From Verrucomicrobiales bacterium (GTDB taxonomy: Bacteria > Verrucomicrobiota > Verrucomicrobiia > Verrucomicrobiales > DEV007): a stretch of 64,000 bases of DNA. Under the pieces are notes generated by a model. The model was not told the DNA's origin. It was given only the letters and a program-made list of their open reading frames with translations, and searched no databases. The stretch covers positions 1-64,000 of the forward strand of contig JARGPI010000012.1 of NCBI GenBank assembly GCA_029213005.1. Direction: 5' to 3'. A program made the translations under genes and the position numbers. Shown here in pieces: positions 27,141-36,524 of this stretch. Position 1 is the first letter of the stretch; every line of letters starts with the position of its first letter.

Positions 27141-28508
27141 TCAGAAAAAGTTCACCACGAAGCCCCGTTTTCGATACGCCTCCTGCATTTGACTGGCAAA
27201 CTCGACCATCGACCGCTGTCCGATCATTGCATCCAGAGCCCGGTGATTGATTGTGCTGATCAAAGTCAGTGTTTTGGCCCTCTCTACGGAAATTTTTTCG
27301 ATCGGAGCTTCTCCGGGCGCTTTTGGAACGGCCGGGACCGCAGGTGTTCCGGCAATCACGAGTCGCCCGTTGGATTTTGATCTCACAAAGACCCGCTGTC
27401 CGCTCCGCAATTGCTGGTTGGCCTCGGCAATTCCCTGCTGATACTCAGCCAATTGCTCCCGGTAGGTTGCCACTTTGGAATTGTAACTGTCCGCAATACT
27501 CTGCAAATCCGAAAGCATGGCTCTCGCGTCGTCCTTTGACCGGGCCACCTCCGCCACGAGGCGATTGAAGGACTCCCCGTTTCCACTGCCATCGAGATGG
27601 ATCAAATAATAAACCAAAACCAGAGACGACAGATATTCCATCGTGGTGTTTCCCCAGGAACCGCTGCCGCCAATCAACTTGCCGGGATGAATCACATTAA
27701 TCGCTGCGGGAGCGGTTCGATATCGATCGGCGAGGGCCGCGCTCAAGCCCTCCTCCGATTGATCGAAGCGGAACATCCGGTTTTCGTATGGAATCGAGGA
27801 CATGTACTCCGCAAAACCTTCCAGAAACCAGACCGGCATTAAAGGGAGCCAATCGTGCATCGTCTGGTGACACACTTCGTGAATTACCGTCGCGCCGAGC
27901 AGATCCAGGCTGACATTAGCAACCCCGGTTGGTAACCAAAGCTCACGCCGTGCCGCAATATAAGCCCCGCGAACTTTTTGATTCGGCACAATGAGATGCA
28001 TCCCAACCTTGGCAAATTCACGATCGAATGAAGCCCGATCCATAAATCGCACCTGAAAGTAGGTCGACGGTGCCGGAGGTTGCAATTTCAGTCCTGTCGG
28101 AATCGTCGAAATCGCATCGAGCGCGTCCTCCATCACGGTGGCGAGCCTGGCGACGCTACCACGGTCCATCCCCCCTGAATAAACCTGAAAATGGTCGGTC
28201 CGAAAGGTTCGGGGCCCGCCGTAAAGCCTCACTTCCGACCGGGTTTTCACCTTACGCGGCCAGGATTGAACGCCGATCTCATTTCTATATTTCTCAAGCA
28301 ATGCGAGAAATGTTTGATCACTCTCGATCAGCCGCTCGCGCCGCAATTCGACATGCTCCCCCTGACTCGTTTTGATCAGGATGAGTCCATCCAGCGATGA
28401 AACAAACTCACCGGAAACGGAGACGCCATCGACGGTTTCCCAATCCTTTCCCGCAGCTTGAAAGACTGCGAGAAGCGCAAAACAGATCAGGATCGCAGTT
28501 TGCTTCAA
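27141..28508 (-). CDS. Secreted gluzincin-type metallopeptidase with N-terminal SH3-like domain
   Basis: 455 residues from a TTG start that directly opens a signal peptide (MKQTAILICFALLAVFQAAG). Residues 22-65 resemble an SLA1-homology/SH3-like domain (WETVDGVSVSGEFVSSLDGL, VELRRERL), often attached to PVC secreted proteins. The catalytic part has TVIHEVCHQTMH (HEVCH zinc motif near residue 210) and, about 20 residues on, WFLEGFAEYMSS with the third zinc ligand Glu, as in peptidase MA / DUF1570-like gluzincins. A coiled-coil stretch follows (YNSKVATYREQLAEYQQGIA). Periplasmic or extracellular; the substrate is unknown. Confidence 0.82.
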   Translation of the reverse strand: MKQTAILICFALLAVFQAAGKDWETVDGVSVSGEFVSSLDGLILIKTSQGEHVELRRERLIESDQTFLALLEKYRNEIGVQSWPRKVKTRSEVRLYGGPRTFRTDHFQVYSGGMDRGSVARLATVMEDALDAISTIPTGLKLQPPAPSTYFQVRFMDRASFDREFAKVGMHLIVPNQKVRGAYIAARRELWLPTGVANVSLDLLGATVIHEVCHQTMHDWLPLMPVWFLEGFAEYMSSIPYENRMFRFDQSEEGLSAALADRYRTAPAAINVIHPGKLIGGSGSWGNTTMEYLSSLVLVYYLIHLDGSGNGESFNRLVAEVARSKDDARAMLSDLQSIADSYNSKVATYREQLAEYQQGIAEANQQLRSGQRVFVRSKSNGRLVIAGTPAVPAVPKAPGEAPIEKISVERAKTLTLISTINHRALDAMIGQRSMVEFASQMQEAYRKRGFVVNFF

Positions 28509-28527
28509 AACGTATCAGACGCCCGGA

Positions 28528-29340
28528 TTAAAAAGGATCAAACGAGATGATATCATCACCGACCTGAGGTTTCAAAGCCCCGTCAAACTTCCGGTTATCA
28601 GTCACGATGTTAGCGTTCGACTGATTGGTGAACACTTCAAAAATCTTTACCACGCCCAGCACATCTGATCCGCGTCTCACGGAGTAGCGCTGGCCAACAT
28701 CAATGCCATTTGATTTTCCGGCACCGATCGTAATCAAGTTCCAACCTTCGTCGTAGGAAACAATTTTTCCGATAGCGGGGGCTTCCCTCACTTTACGCTG
28801 CACCTCTGTCAGGCTCGCCTGAGTCGCGGCGGAGCGATAGCCGCCAGGAGGTGCCACCACGGCATCCCGTAGTGGATCTGAAATTTCATCATTGATTCCC
28901 GGAGGAGGGATCGACGCCATATCCGGCGGGAATGAGTCGCTGCCACCACCCGGGCCACCACTGAGGACCCGCTCGACTTTCAGCGAGTTTTCCTCGACGA
29001 GTTGCTTGGTTCTCTCGGTTTGCTTCTTGATCGTATCCGACTGCAGTTTCATGGCATCGAGTTGACGCCTCAATTCTTCAATCTCCGGATCCCGTGCCGC
29101 AAGAGCGTTCGATTGATTGGCCGCTGCCGGTTGGCCACCCGCCGTGTATTTCTCAAGCTGCTCCTCAAGCTTCCGGATCCGTTCGTCCGACGACTTCACC
29201 TTTTTCTCTGCCTCAGCATTCACATAGTCGCGATAACTGATAAACCCCACTATGAGGAGTAAAAGTGCAGCGATACCGAGAACCAGAATCGGGGTATAAT
29301 TTGTTTTCGGGGTTTCCTGGATGTCTTCCGGTCCAATCAT
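28528..29340 (-). CDS. Single-pass membrane protein with coiled coil
   Basis: About 270 residues from ATG 29340 (MIGPEDIQETPK). One membrane helix lies near residues 18-38 (ILVLGIAALLLLIVGFISYR). A coiled coil runs from about 45 to 125 (KVKSSDERIRKLEEQLEKY, EIEELRRQLDAMKLQSDTI), followed by a Gly/Pro linker. The C-terminal ~75-residue beta domain (VSYDEGWNLITIGAGKSNGI, DVGQRYSVRRGSDVLGVVKI, VGDDIISFDPF) resembles the FlgT-C/MreC-like beta barrels of envelope proteins. The function is unknown, probably an envelope-spanning scaffold. It lies 19 bases upstream of the metallopeptidase gene on the same strand. Confidence 0.75.
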   Translation of the reverse strand: MIGPEDIQETPKTNYTPILVLGIAALLLLIVGFISYRDYVNAEAEKKVKSSDERIRKLEEQLEKYTAGGQPAAANQSNALAARDPEIEELRRQLDAMKLQSDTIKKQTERTKQLVEENSLKVERVLSGGPGGGSDSFPPDMASIPPPGINDEISDPLRDAVVAPPGGYRSAATQASLTEVQRKVREAPAIGKIVSYDEGWNLITIGAGKSNGIDVGQRYSVRRGSDVLGVVKIFEVFTNQSNANIVTDNRKFDGALKPQVGDDIISFDPF

Positions 29341-29416
29341 GATTACCCGGATTATACGTCGGTTCGTGACACCAAACAAGACTTCTCAAGCCTGAAATGC
29401 GATATTGAGATCCGAT

Positions 29417-29983
29417 TTACCAAAACCGAATCGAATTAGCACTCGGCCAGTGATGATAGATCCTGCCATCCGCGTGAGGCAACAAACCGGTGTCCTGAAG
29501 GAATTGTCTCGTAACCGCAGCCCGACAAATCGGATTAGTCAGATAATGCGCGCTGTGGAACCGATGCCAGTGAGACGGCCAGTTCAGAGGATTCGGGTGC
29601 ATCTGACAATACCAGTTTGGCTGCTTCGCTACCGGTTGCCTGATCAGAAGAGTCAGCGTCACATCGGGAATATAGACCTGATTTTTGACCGCTTGAGCTT
29701 TCGCGTCACCTTTTTCCGCGACCTTTGGAGCATCCGCGGCAGGGATCTCACCCACCGGCTCGAACATGTCCCGAATGTTGTTGGAGAGAAAAGGAAAGCT
29801 CTCCTTGGCGATTCCCCCGGCATGGCGGAAGAGTAATCCGTGCTTATCCGCATCGATAATCCGAACCTCGCGGTAGACCTTTCCGGTTTTAGTGGTCATT
29901 TTGGCGAGATCATAAGCTTGAGAATTACCCGCAAAAAAACCACTCACCAGCACGCAAGTGAATGCAAAACTGAGAATTTTCAT
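29417..29983 (-). CDS. Secreted protein of unknown function
   Basis: About 188 residues from ATG 29983 with a signal peptide (MKILSFAFTCVLVSGFFAG, ending near QAY). The next ~45 residues (TKTGKVYREVRIIDADKHGL, RHAGGIAKESFPFLSNNIRD) look like the SH3-like TTKGKVY... module that PVC proteins carry after the signal. After a short Ala/Lys linker the C-terminal ~90 residues are rich in His and Trp (NWYCQMHPNPLNWPSHWHRF). No family recognised. First of three minus-strand envelope genes in a row. Confidence 0.7.
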   Translation of the reverse strand: MKILSFAFTCVLVSGFFAGNSQAYDLAKMTTKTGKVYREVRIIDADKHGLLFRHAGGIAKESFPFLSNNIRDMFEPVGEIPAADAPKVAEKGDAKAQAVKNQVYIPDVTLTLLIRQPVAKQPNWYCQMHPNPLNWPSHWHRFHSAHYLTNPICRAAVTRQFLQDTGLLPHADGRIYHHWPSANSIRFW

Positions 29984-30124
29984 ATTAATAAAACTCAATA
30001 CTAAGAATCACTCCACGTAAAGCAATAGTTGTGGTTATTTTTGTAATGATGATTAATAACCTCATCATGCTCTCATTGAATTGCTTGACGTCTTTCCCGG
30101 AGCGGGATTGATTGCCGGAACAAC

Positions 30125-31417
30125 ATGATCGATCGCAGCCTCTCTAAAAAGCTATTTGCTAAAGCCAAAGAACTGATTCCGGGCGGAGTCAATTCACCCG
30201 TCAGAGCATTCCGCAGCGTGGACGGAGAACCTTTCTTTGTGCGCCGCGCCAGAGGTTCAAAAATCTGGGATGTGGATGGCAATGAAATGATCGATTATGT
30301 CGGCACGTGGGGACCTGCGATTTTGGGGCACGCACCCTCCTGCGTGATTGATGCGGTCACCCAGGCAGCAAAAGAAGGCGTTAGCTTCGGCATTCCCAAC
30401 CCTCACGAAATTGAGATTGCGAGCATGATCTGCGATTTTGTCCCGTCGGTCGAAAAGGTCCGCATGGTCAACAGCGGGACCGAGGCGACCATGACGGCGA
30501 TCCGTCTCGCGAGAGGTTTCACCGGCAGAAAGAAAATCATCAAGTTTGACGGTTGCTATCACGGCCACGTCGACTCCCTTCTCGTCGCAGCAGGAAGCGG
30601 CGCTCTAACATTGGGACAACCGGACAGCGCCGGAGTCCCTCCCGAATTTGCCGCTCTGACAACGATCCTTCCCTACAACGATCCCGAAGCCGTGGAAAAA
30701 GCCTTCAAAGAGGACGGCGAAAATATCGCGGCAATCATTCTCGAACCCTACCCCGCTAATGCCGGCCTGGTATTCCCCCGCGAAGGTTATCTCCAGTTTC
30801 TTCGCGATATTACCGAAAAATACGGTGCCCTGTTAATTTTTGATGAGGTAATGACGGGGTTCCGCGTCGCCAAAGGCGGCGTTCAGGAGCTGGAAAAGAT
30901 TACGCCGGATCTGACGGCGATGGGGAAAGTGATCGGAGGAGGACTACCGGTCGGGGCATTCGGAGGCCGCGCTGATATCATGGATCATCTCGCGCCACTC
31001 GGCCCGGTTTATCAGGCGGGAACCCTCTCGGGAAATCCACTGGCAATGTCAGCGGGTCTCGCCCAACTCCGGGAGATGGACAGTCGCAGCGGCTGGGAGA
31101 GGCTTGAAGAAATCGGTCAATCATTCGAAGACGGAGTCACTGACTGCCTCAAGAAGATTGGCCAGGATCTCACCTTTCACCGGGTTGGCTCCATGTTCTG
31201 CCTTTTCTTTACCGATGAAAAAATCTGGAACGTCGACGATGTGAAAAAATCGGACTTCGGTGCTTTCACCAAATTTTTCTGGGCTGCTCTTGATGCAGGG
31301 GTCTATTTTGCCCCTTCACAATACGAAGCGGGCTTTATTTCACTGGCCCATACCAGTGACGACATGCAAAAAACCGTAGAAGCCACCGCAGCCGGATTGA
31401 AGGCCGTATTTTCCTAA
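30125..31417 (+). CDS. hemL: Glutamate-1-semialdehyde 2,1-aminomutase
   Basis: 430 residues, the normal length. A PLP enzyme that converts glutamate-1-semialdehyde to 5-aminolevulinate in the C5 haem/tetrapyrrole pathway, in the cytoplasm. Diagnostic motifs: ELIPGGVNSPVRAFRSVDGE at the N-terminus, MVNSGTEATMTAIRLARGFT, KFDGCYHGHVDSLLVAAGSG, LIFDEVMTGFRVAKGG, and MGKVIGGGLPVGAFGGR with the PLP-binding lysine (near residue 265). The ending ALDAGVYFAPSQYEAGFIS is also typical. It has its own upstream region (30000-30124), divergent from the secreted protein gene. Confidence 0.98.
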   Translation: MIDRSLSKKLFAKAKELIPGGVNSPVRAFRSVDGEPFFVRRARGSKIWDVDGNEMIDYVGTWGPAILGHAPSCVIDAVTQAAKEGVSFGIPNPHEIEIASMICDFVPSVEKVRMVNSGTEATMTAIRLARGFTGRKKIIKFDGCYHGHVDSLLVAAGSGALTLGQPDSAGVPPEFAALTTILPYNDPEAVEKAFKEDGENIAAIILEPYPANAGLVFPREGYLQFLRDITEKYGALLIFDEVMTGFRVAKGGVQELEKITPDLTAMGKVIGGGLPVGAFGGRADIMDHLAPLGPVYQAGTLSGNPLAMSAGLAQLREMDSRSGWERLEEIGQSFEDGVTDCLKKIGQDLTFHRVGSMFCLFFTDEKIWNVDDVKKSDFGAFTKFFWAALDAGVYFAPSQYEAGFISLAHTSDDMQKTVEATAAGLKAVFS

Positions 31418-31555
31418 AGAAATCCTAAGTGAAATCGGGGTGGATATTGGTAGTAATTAGCTTATTCTCCCGCCCTGAATTTAAGACAATTTTGTTTCTA
31501 TCGCGCCCAATCCGGTTGCGATATCATCCAAAATCCGCCGTAACACCGTTTTTAA

Positions 31556-33436
31556 ATGAGCGACGACAATAACGCGCCCCTGGAATTTTCTGCCTTAGAC
31601 CTGATGCCCGATTGGGCGCAGGACAAAGGTGAAACTAAACCTGCCACCCAGAAGTTTAAAAATCGTGATGACGACCGGAATCGCGATACACGGGGCAACC
31701 GTGGTGGCGGAAAATTTGAAAGACGGGGCGGCCCCCGTGATAACAATCGTCGTCAGGGCGGCGGAGGAGGCGGTGGCTTCAGAAATGACAGAGACCGTCG
31801 TGGTGGCGGCGGCGGCGGAAGAGGTGGCAATCAATTCCGGGGCGATCGGCGCGATGGAGGTCGCGGTAATCACCGGGATCAGGACGAGAACTTTGAAATC
31901 AAAGGACTGAAACTGACCTTTGAGCCAACACCTGAAGCAGCCAAAGCCCTGAGTAAACATATTCAGGAATCCGTGAAAGCGTATCCCGTTGCCGATCTCG
32001 CGAAAATGATCGCCAATTCAAGGGAACGGTATCAGATCAAGATTAAGGCAGACAAAAACGGACCGAAAATCTACTGCGGCAAAGAAGACGGTTCTGCCTG
32101 GTTATCCCGCGACGAAGCCGTTTCCAATTTTCTGCGCAGTAAAAAGCAGATCAGCAAATATTACCTGATTGAGGAAGTCGATCTCGGCGCTCCCAAAGGA
32201 AATTTCAGCACGATCGCCGTTTGTGGATTCAGCGGAGAAATCCTTGGACCACCAAACCACCACGAATACCAGAAAAACATCGTCAGAATTCACCGCGAGA
32301 AATTTTCCAACATGTCGCTGGAACGCTACAAACAGCGCATCCAGATGGAAAGTGGCGAAGAAGTACTCGCAAACTGGCAGGAAAAGGTCTCCAAAGCATT
32401 TCACTATCGTTTGAAATCCGATCAAGTGGTCGAGGAACCACCGGTAGTTGAAGAGACTCCCGAAGCGCCGGTCGAGGAACCGGCGAACGAATCTACCGAA
32501 GGTGTCGAAGCGATTCCGGCAACCGATGAAGCGGCACCGGCGGAAGCCGAAACCACCAGCGAAGAATCCGCTGGCGTTGACGAAACACCGACTGAACCCG
32601 AAACTTCAGTAGAGGATACTGCGGAAGCAGCGGAGGAAAGCACCGAAGCGGAAGAGGCCCCGGTCGCAAAAGAGGCCGAAGCGGCCAAACCTGATGGTAT
32701 TGTGCTGAAGACTCCCGAAGAGTTGGAGCGCCATTTTCGCCAGAACTACGCGGACGAAGAAATCGTCGAGTCGACCGAGGCGATTCTATCCGGAAATATC
32801 TCCGGTAAAAAGCTCTCGCAGGATCTGCTGACCCTGCTCAAATTTGAAGGCAAAAAGCTCCGCCGGGGATTTCCTTTCGAAATGTTTCAGGCGGTGTGCA
32901 GCTGCCTTGAGAAAGAGGGACTCAAGTTCTTCAAACGCGGCAAAAAGGCGCTCCATGTTTCCATGGTACGTCCGCAGCCCATCAGCAACGCCCTTTCTCT
33001 CACCGACCGGATTCAGAAGATCATCAAAGTGGTGACGGACAATCCAAAGATCCAAACCGCTGACGTCCTCGAGCAACTTTGCGAAGGGTTCAAACGCGAG
33101 GGTGATGAAAAAGCTGAAGCACCGAAGGAAGGTGAACCTGAACCAAAGCAGGATTTGAGTGAAGAGGCCAAAGCCGTTCTCGCTGACATTCGCTGGCTCG
33201 CCATGGAAGGCTATCTGGTCGAATTTCCGGATACTCACCTGGAGTTGGGTAAAGTCCCCCGCCCTGAAGGCGAAGCTCCCGCTAACCAGCCGAAAAAGAA
33301 AGGTGCTGCGAAAAAGAAACAGCAACGCCGCAAACCTTCCCTTCCGGGTGGAATTTGTACCTTCACGATCGCCGATTTGGCAAAACCTGCACCAGCAGAC
33401 GATCCCAAGCCGGAAGTGTCTTCAGTTGAACAATAA
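31556..33436 (+). CDS. RGG-rich acidic protein, possible RNA-binding protein
   Basis: 626 residues, cytoplasmic. Residues ~35-105 are an Arg/Gly/Asp segment (NRGGGKFERRGGPRDNNRR, GGGGGGRGGNQFRGDRRDGG) like the RGG tails of RNA-binding proteins. A folded block follows (FEIKGLKLTFEPTPEAAKAL, YQIKIKADKNGPKIYCGKED). Then come an Ala/Glu/Thr-rich acidic linker (~300-370) and a helical C-terminal region ending in Lys-rich KKKGAAKKKQQRRKPSLPGG. RNA binding is an inference from composition only. I have seen this kind of protein in Verrucomicrobia but know of no assigned function. zwf follows after 42 bases. Confidence 0.7.
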   Translation: MSDDNNAPLEFSALDLMPDWAQDKGETKPATQKFKNRDDDRNRDTRGNRGGGKFERRGGPRDNNRRQGGGGGGGFRNDRDRRGGGGGGRGGNQFRGDRRDGGRGNHRDQDENFEIKGLKLTFEPTPEAAKALSKHIQESVKAYPVADLAKMIANSRERYQIKIKADKNGPKIYCGKEDGSAWLSRDEAVSNFLRSKKQISKYYLIEEVDLGAPKGNFSTIAVCGFSGEILGPPNHHEYQKNIVRIHREKFSNMSLERYKQRIQMESGEEVLANWQEKVSKAFHYRLKSDQVVEEPPVVEETPEAPVEEPANESTEGVEAIPATDEAAPAEAETTSEESAGVDETPTEPETSVEDTAEAAEESTEAEEAPVAKEAEAAKPDGIVLKTPEELERHFRQNYADEEIVESTEAILSGNISGKKLSQDLLTLLKFEGKKLRRGFPFEMFQAVCSCLEKEGLKFFKRGKKALHVSMVRPQPISNALSLTDRIQKIIKVVTDNPKIQTADVLEQLCEGFKREGDEKAEAPKEGEPEPKQDLSEEAKAVLADIRWLAMEGYLVEFPDTHLELGKVPRPEGEAPANQPKKKGAAKKKQQRRKPSLPGGICTFTIADLAKPAPADDPKPEVSSVEQ

Positions 33437-33454
33437 CTTCCCTTGAAAATAGGC

Positions 33455-33477
33455 TCAGGATGACCGATTCGTCCTGA
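33455..33477 (+). promoter_or_regulatory. Hairpin directly before the zwf start codon
   Basis: TCAGGA (33455-33460) and TCCTGA (33472-33477) form a 6-bp stem with an 11-base loop. The right arm ends one base before the zwf ATG and the left arm holds the only AGGA. Folding could move or hide the ribosome-binding site. There is no T-run, so it is not a classic terminator. Confidence 0.35.
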
Positions 33478-33478
33478 C

Positions 33479-35011
33479 ATGGAATCCAATCCTTTTCGCG
33501 AAGAAGATATCGGGGCCCGACGGGTCGCCGAACCCTGCACTCTTGTCATCTTCGGGGCGACAGGAGACTTGACTCACCGGAAGTTAATCCCCGCACTTTA
33601 CAACCTGGCAGTCGATGGCGATCTCCCAGCCGGGATGAAAGTCATCGGTTTTGCCCGACGCGAAAAGAGCGACGAAGTGTTTCGCGATGGCTTGAAAGAA
33701 ATTAACAAACAGGTATCGCGACAGGGTCATAACGATGCGCTCTGGGACCAGTTTGCTCAGAATATTTCCTATCATCAAAGCACCTTTGATGATCCCGAAG
33801 GCTACAAATCTCTCAAGAAACGCTTAGATGAAATTGAAGCCGATGGCGGCAGCCCAAACCGGCTGTTTTACGTGGCTTCCGCTCCGGAATTTTTTGACAA
33901 TATCCTGCTCCAGCTCAAGGAGTCAGGATTGAACCAGGCGGAAAACGGCTGGGCCAGAGCGGTGGTTGAAAAACCCTTTGGGACCGACCTTGCGACCGCA
34001 ACGCACCTCAATGAGGTCGTAAATGAGACCTTTCACGAAACCGATACCTATCGAATCGATCACTACCTGGGCAAAGAGACCGCTCAGAACATCATGGTCC
34101 TGCGGTTCGCCAACGCCATTTTTGAGCTACTCTGGAACAATCGTTTCATCGATCACGTTCAAGTCACCTGCTCCGAACCACTGGGTATGGAAGGTGGGCG
34201 CGGTGGCTACTACGATAAATCAGGAGCCCTCCGGGACATGGTCCAGAACCATCTCCTCCAATTGGTCAGTCTCATCGCCATGGAACCCCCGGCCGATCTC
34301 AGTGCCGATGGTATCCGCGATGAAAAAGTAAAAGTACTGAAGTCACTCCGGAAATACGAAACCGTCGAAGCCGTCGCGGAGAATGTGGTCCGCGCGCAAT
34401 ACACATCGGGAACCGTCGGTGGGGAAGATGTGGTTGGCTACCGTCGCGAAGACCGGGTTGATCCGGGCTCGATGACGGAGAGCTATGTGGCGCTCCGCCT
34501 CATGATCGATAACTGGCGGTGGGCCGGAGTTCCCTTCTATGTCCGGATGGGCAAAAGGCTCCCGAAAAAATCCACGGAGATTTCGGTTCATTTTAAAGAA
34601 GCACCGGAAGTGCTTTTCAACGCAGTCGACGCGGACGGCAGCCTCGGTAATGTGTTGGTGATGAGGATCCAGCCGAACGAAGGTATCTCCCTGGGAATAC
34701 GTTCCAAGCAACCGGGTCCTGCGGCACAGCTTCAGGCGGTAAAAATGGACTTCCAGTATCAGACCGCTTTTGGTAAAGGCAGCCCCGAAGCCTACGAGCG
34801 CCTTCTGCTCGATGCGATCGCAGGCGACGCCACCCTTTTCGCCCGGAAAGACGAGGTCGAAGAAGCATGGAAGTTTGTCGATTACATAGAAGATGCCTGG
34901 CACAAGGCAGCTCACCCTCCCAGAATGGCCGAGTATCAGGCAGGTTCATGGGGCCCTGTCGAGTCTGATGACTTACTTGATCGCGACGGCCGGAAATGGC
35001 GGCGCATGTAG
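33479..35011 (+). CDS. zwf: Glucose-6-phosphate 1-dehydrogenase
   Basis: 510 residues, the usual length. It oxidises glucose 6-phosphate to 6-phosphogluconolactone with NAD(P)+, the entry to the oxidative pentose phosphate and Entner-Doudoroff routes. The nucleotide site is LVIFGATGDLTHRKLIPALY (GATGDLT, near residue 25). The substrate motif is YRIDHYLGKETAQNIMVLRF with the conserved Asp-His-Tyr-Leu-Gly-Lys near residues 195-203. VEKPFGTDLATATHLN, FYVRMGKRLPKKSTEI and IRIQPNEG-like MRIQPNEGISLGI are also typical. No pgl or gnd gene lies beside it. It may be cotranscribed with the RGG-rich protein gene. Confidence 0.98.
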   Translation: MESNPFREEDIGARRVAEPCTLVIFGATGDLTHRKLIPALYNLAVDGDLPAGMKVIGFARREKSDEVFRDGLKEINKQVSRQGHNDALWDQFAQNISYHQSTFDDPEGYKSLKKRLDEIEADGGSPNRLFYVASAPEFFDNILLQLKESGLNQAENGWARAVVEKPFGTDLATATHLNEVVNETFHETDTYRIDHYLGKETAQNIMVLRFANAIFELLWNNRFIDHVQVTCSEPLGMEGGRGGYYDKSGALRDMVQNHLLQLVSLIAMEPPADLSADGIRDEKVKVLKSLRKYETVEAVAENVVRAQYTSGTVGGEDVVGYRREDRVDPGSMTESYVALRLMIDNWRWAGVPFYVRMGKRLPKKSTEISVHFKEAPEVLFNAVDADGSLGNVLVMRIQPNEGISLGIRSKQPGPAAQLQAVKMDFQYQTAFGKGSPEAYERLLLDAIAGDATLFARKDEVEEAWKFVDYIEDAWHKAAHPPRMAEYQAGSWGPVESDDLLDRDGRKWRRM

Positions 35012-35087
35012 GTAAGGAGTCGAGACGCGATTAAGGGAGCAGTCCGGCTTGAGCGATTTCGCGGTTTGTGGTCGAGTTATATCGATC

Positions 35088-36524
35088 ATGAACCGTTCTT
35101 TGACTCTACTACTGGTACTCTGCTTCACCGGAATGGTTTCCGGCCAAAACAAGAAAGCACCCAAACCCGATCCCAATCTGGTTGAGGGCGCAAAAAGCCT
35201 CGATCGCATTGAGGCAAACGCTGAGTGGGTTTCCTTATTTAACGGCAAAGACCTCGAACACTGGCAGGGAGATACTGAAAAGTATATCCCGCAGGATGGT
35301 ATATTGGTTTGCGAACAGGGCGGTAAAATCCTGGAGACCAAAAAAGAGTATTCCGACTTTGTCTTTAGTTTCGAGTTCAAGCTCGAAGAAAGTGGCAATA
35401 ACGGAATTGGTATCCGGATACCTAAAGGAGGCCACGCCGCCTATGGAGGAATGGAAATCCAAATCCTCGATCACAACGGCTCAAAGTATAACACCGAGAC
35501 TAAAGATGGTAAAAAGATCCGGACGATTAAACCCTGGCAAGTCCACGGTTCCATCTATGGGGTAATGCCCGCGAAGACCGGATACCTGAAACCGGTCGGT
35601 GAGTGGAATCAGGAAACAATTCTCTGTATTGAAGATCATATCAAAGTCATTCTGAATGGCGCCGTGATTGTCGATGCCTATCTGGATGACCTGTCACCGG
35701 TTGACGGACGTCCCCACCCCGGTCTGAGGAATCGGAAAGGACATATTACTCTGGCCGGACATAATGACCGGGTCGAGTTTCGCAGTTTGAAAGTGGCAGA
35801 GTTCTCTCCGAGCCCGCCCCGACCGGCCTCGAGCGCGGAAAACACACCCCCGGCAGGCTTCACCGCCCTGTTTAACGGCAAGGACCTCAATGGCTGGAAA
35901 GGTCTCGCCCACCGGAACGCCAATGAAAGACGGGCGTTAACCGGAAAGGCTCTCGAGGAGGCACAAACCGAAGCTGACAAAACGATGAATGAGCACTGGA
36001 GCGTAGTCGACGGCATCCTCACCTACGACGGGGAGGGTCAAAGCCTCTGCACCGCCAAAGACTACGCAGATTTTGAACTCTATATGGATTGGAAGATTCC
36101 CCCCGGGGCCGACAGTGGCGTATATCTCCGGGGCACTCCTCAGGTACAAATCTGGGATCCCTGGCATATCGGCATCAAAGATAAAGAATTGCCGGATAAC
36201 GCGGAGGAATGGGTAACAGCCTATCGAACCGGTCGAAATCTCGGCTCAGGTGGACTATGGAATAACCGGCGACACAGCAACCGCCCTCTGGTTCTGGCCG
36301 ACAACAAACCCGGAGAATGGAATACTTTCCTGATTCGCATGGTGGGTGATAAAGTCTCTATCTGGCTCAATGAAAAAAATGTAATCGACCGCACCGTTCT
36401 CGAAAACTTCTGGGATAAAGAAGGTCGAATTCTGCCATTGCCAAGAGCTGATCAAATCGAATTACAGCACCATGGTAGCGAACTGTTTTTTAAGAATCTA
36501 TACATCAGGGAACTCCCCTACTAA
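35088..36524 (+). CDS. Secreted protein with two DUF1080 (3-keto-disaccharide hydrolase) domains
   Basis: 478 residues from ATG 35088 with a signal peptide (MNRSLTLLLVLCFTGMVSG). Two DUF1080 concanavalin-like domains follow in tandem, each opening with the same hallmark: FNGKDLEHWQGD (about residue 50) and FNGKDLNGWKGL (about 265). Each also has a GDSGVYLRG-like core (GNNGIGIRIPKGG; GADSGVYLRGTPQVQIWD) and a WN..LI/CI..D.. strand before the C-terminal beta sheet. Members are described as 3-keto-glycoside hydrolases or binding modules. The two domains are diverged, so the duplication is old. The small VOC gene overlaps its stop (TAATG). Confidence 0.88.
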   Translation: MNRSLTLLLVLCFTGMVSGQNKKAPKPDPNLVEGAKSLDRIEANAEWVSLFNGKDLEHWQGDTEKYIPQDGILVCEQGGKILETKKEYSDFVFSFEFKLEESGNNGIGIRIPKGGHAAYGGMEIQILDHNGSKYNTETKDGKKIRTIKPWQVHGSIYGVMPAKTGYLKPVGEWNQETILCIEDHIKVILNGAVIVDAYLDDLSPVDGRPHPGLRNRKGHITLAGHNDRVEFRSLKVAEFSPSPPRPASSAENTPPAGFTALFNGKDLNGWKGLAHRNANERRALTGKALEEAQTEADKTMNEHWSVVDGILTYDGEGQSLCTAKDYADFELYMDWKIPPGADSGVYLRGTPQVQIWDPWHIGIKDKELPDNAEEWVTAYRTGRNLGSGGLWNNRRHSNRPLVLADNKPGEWNTFLIRMVGDKVSIWLNEKNVIDRTVLENFWDKEGRILPLPRADQIELQHHGSELFFKNLYIRELPY

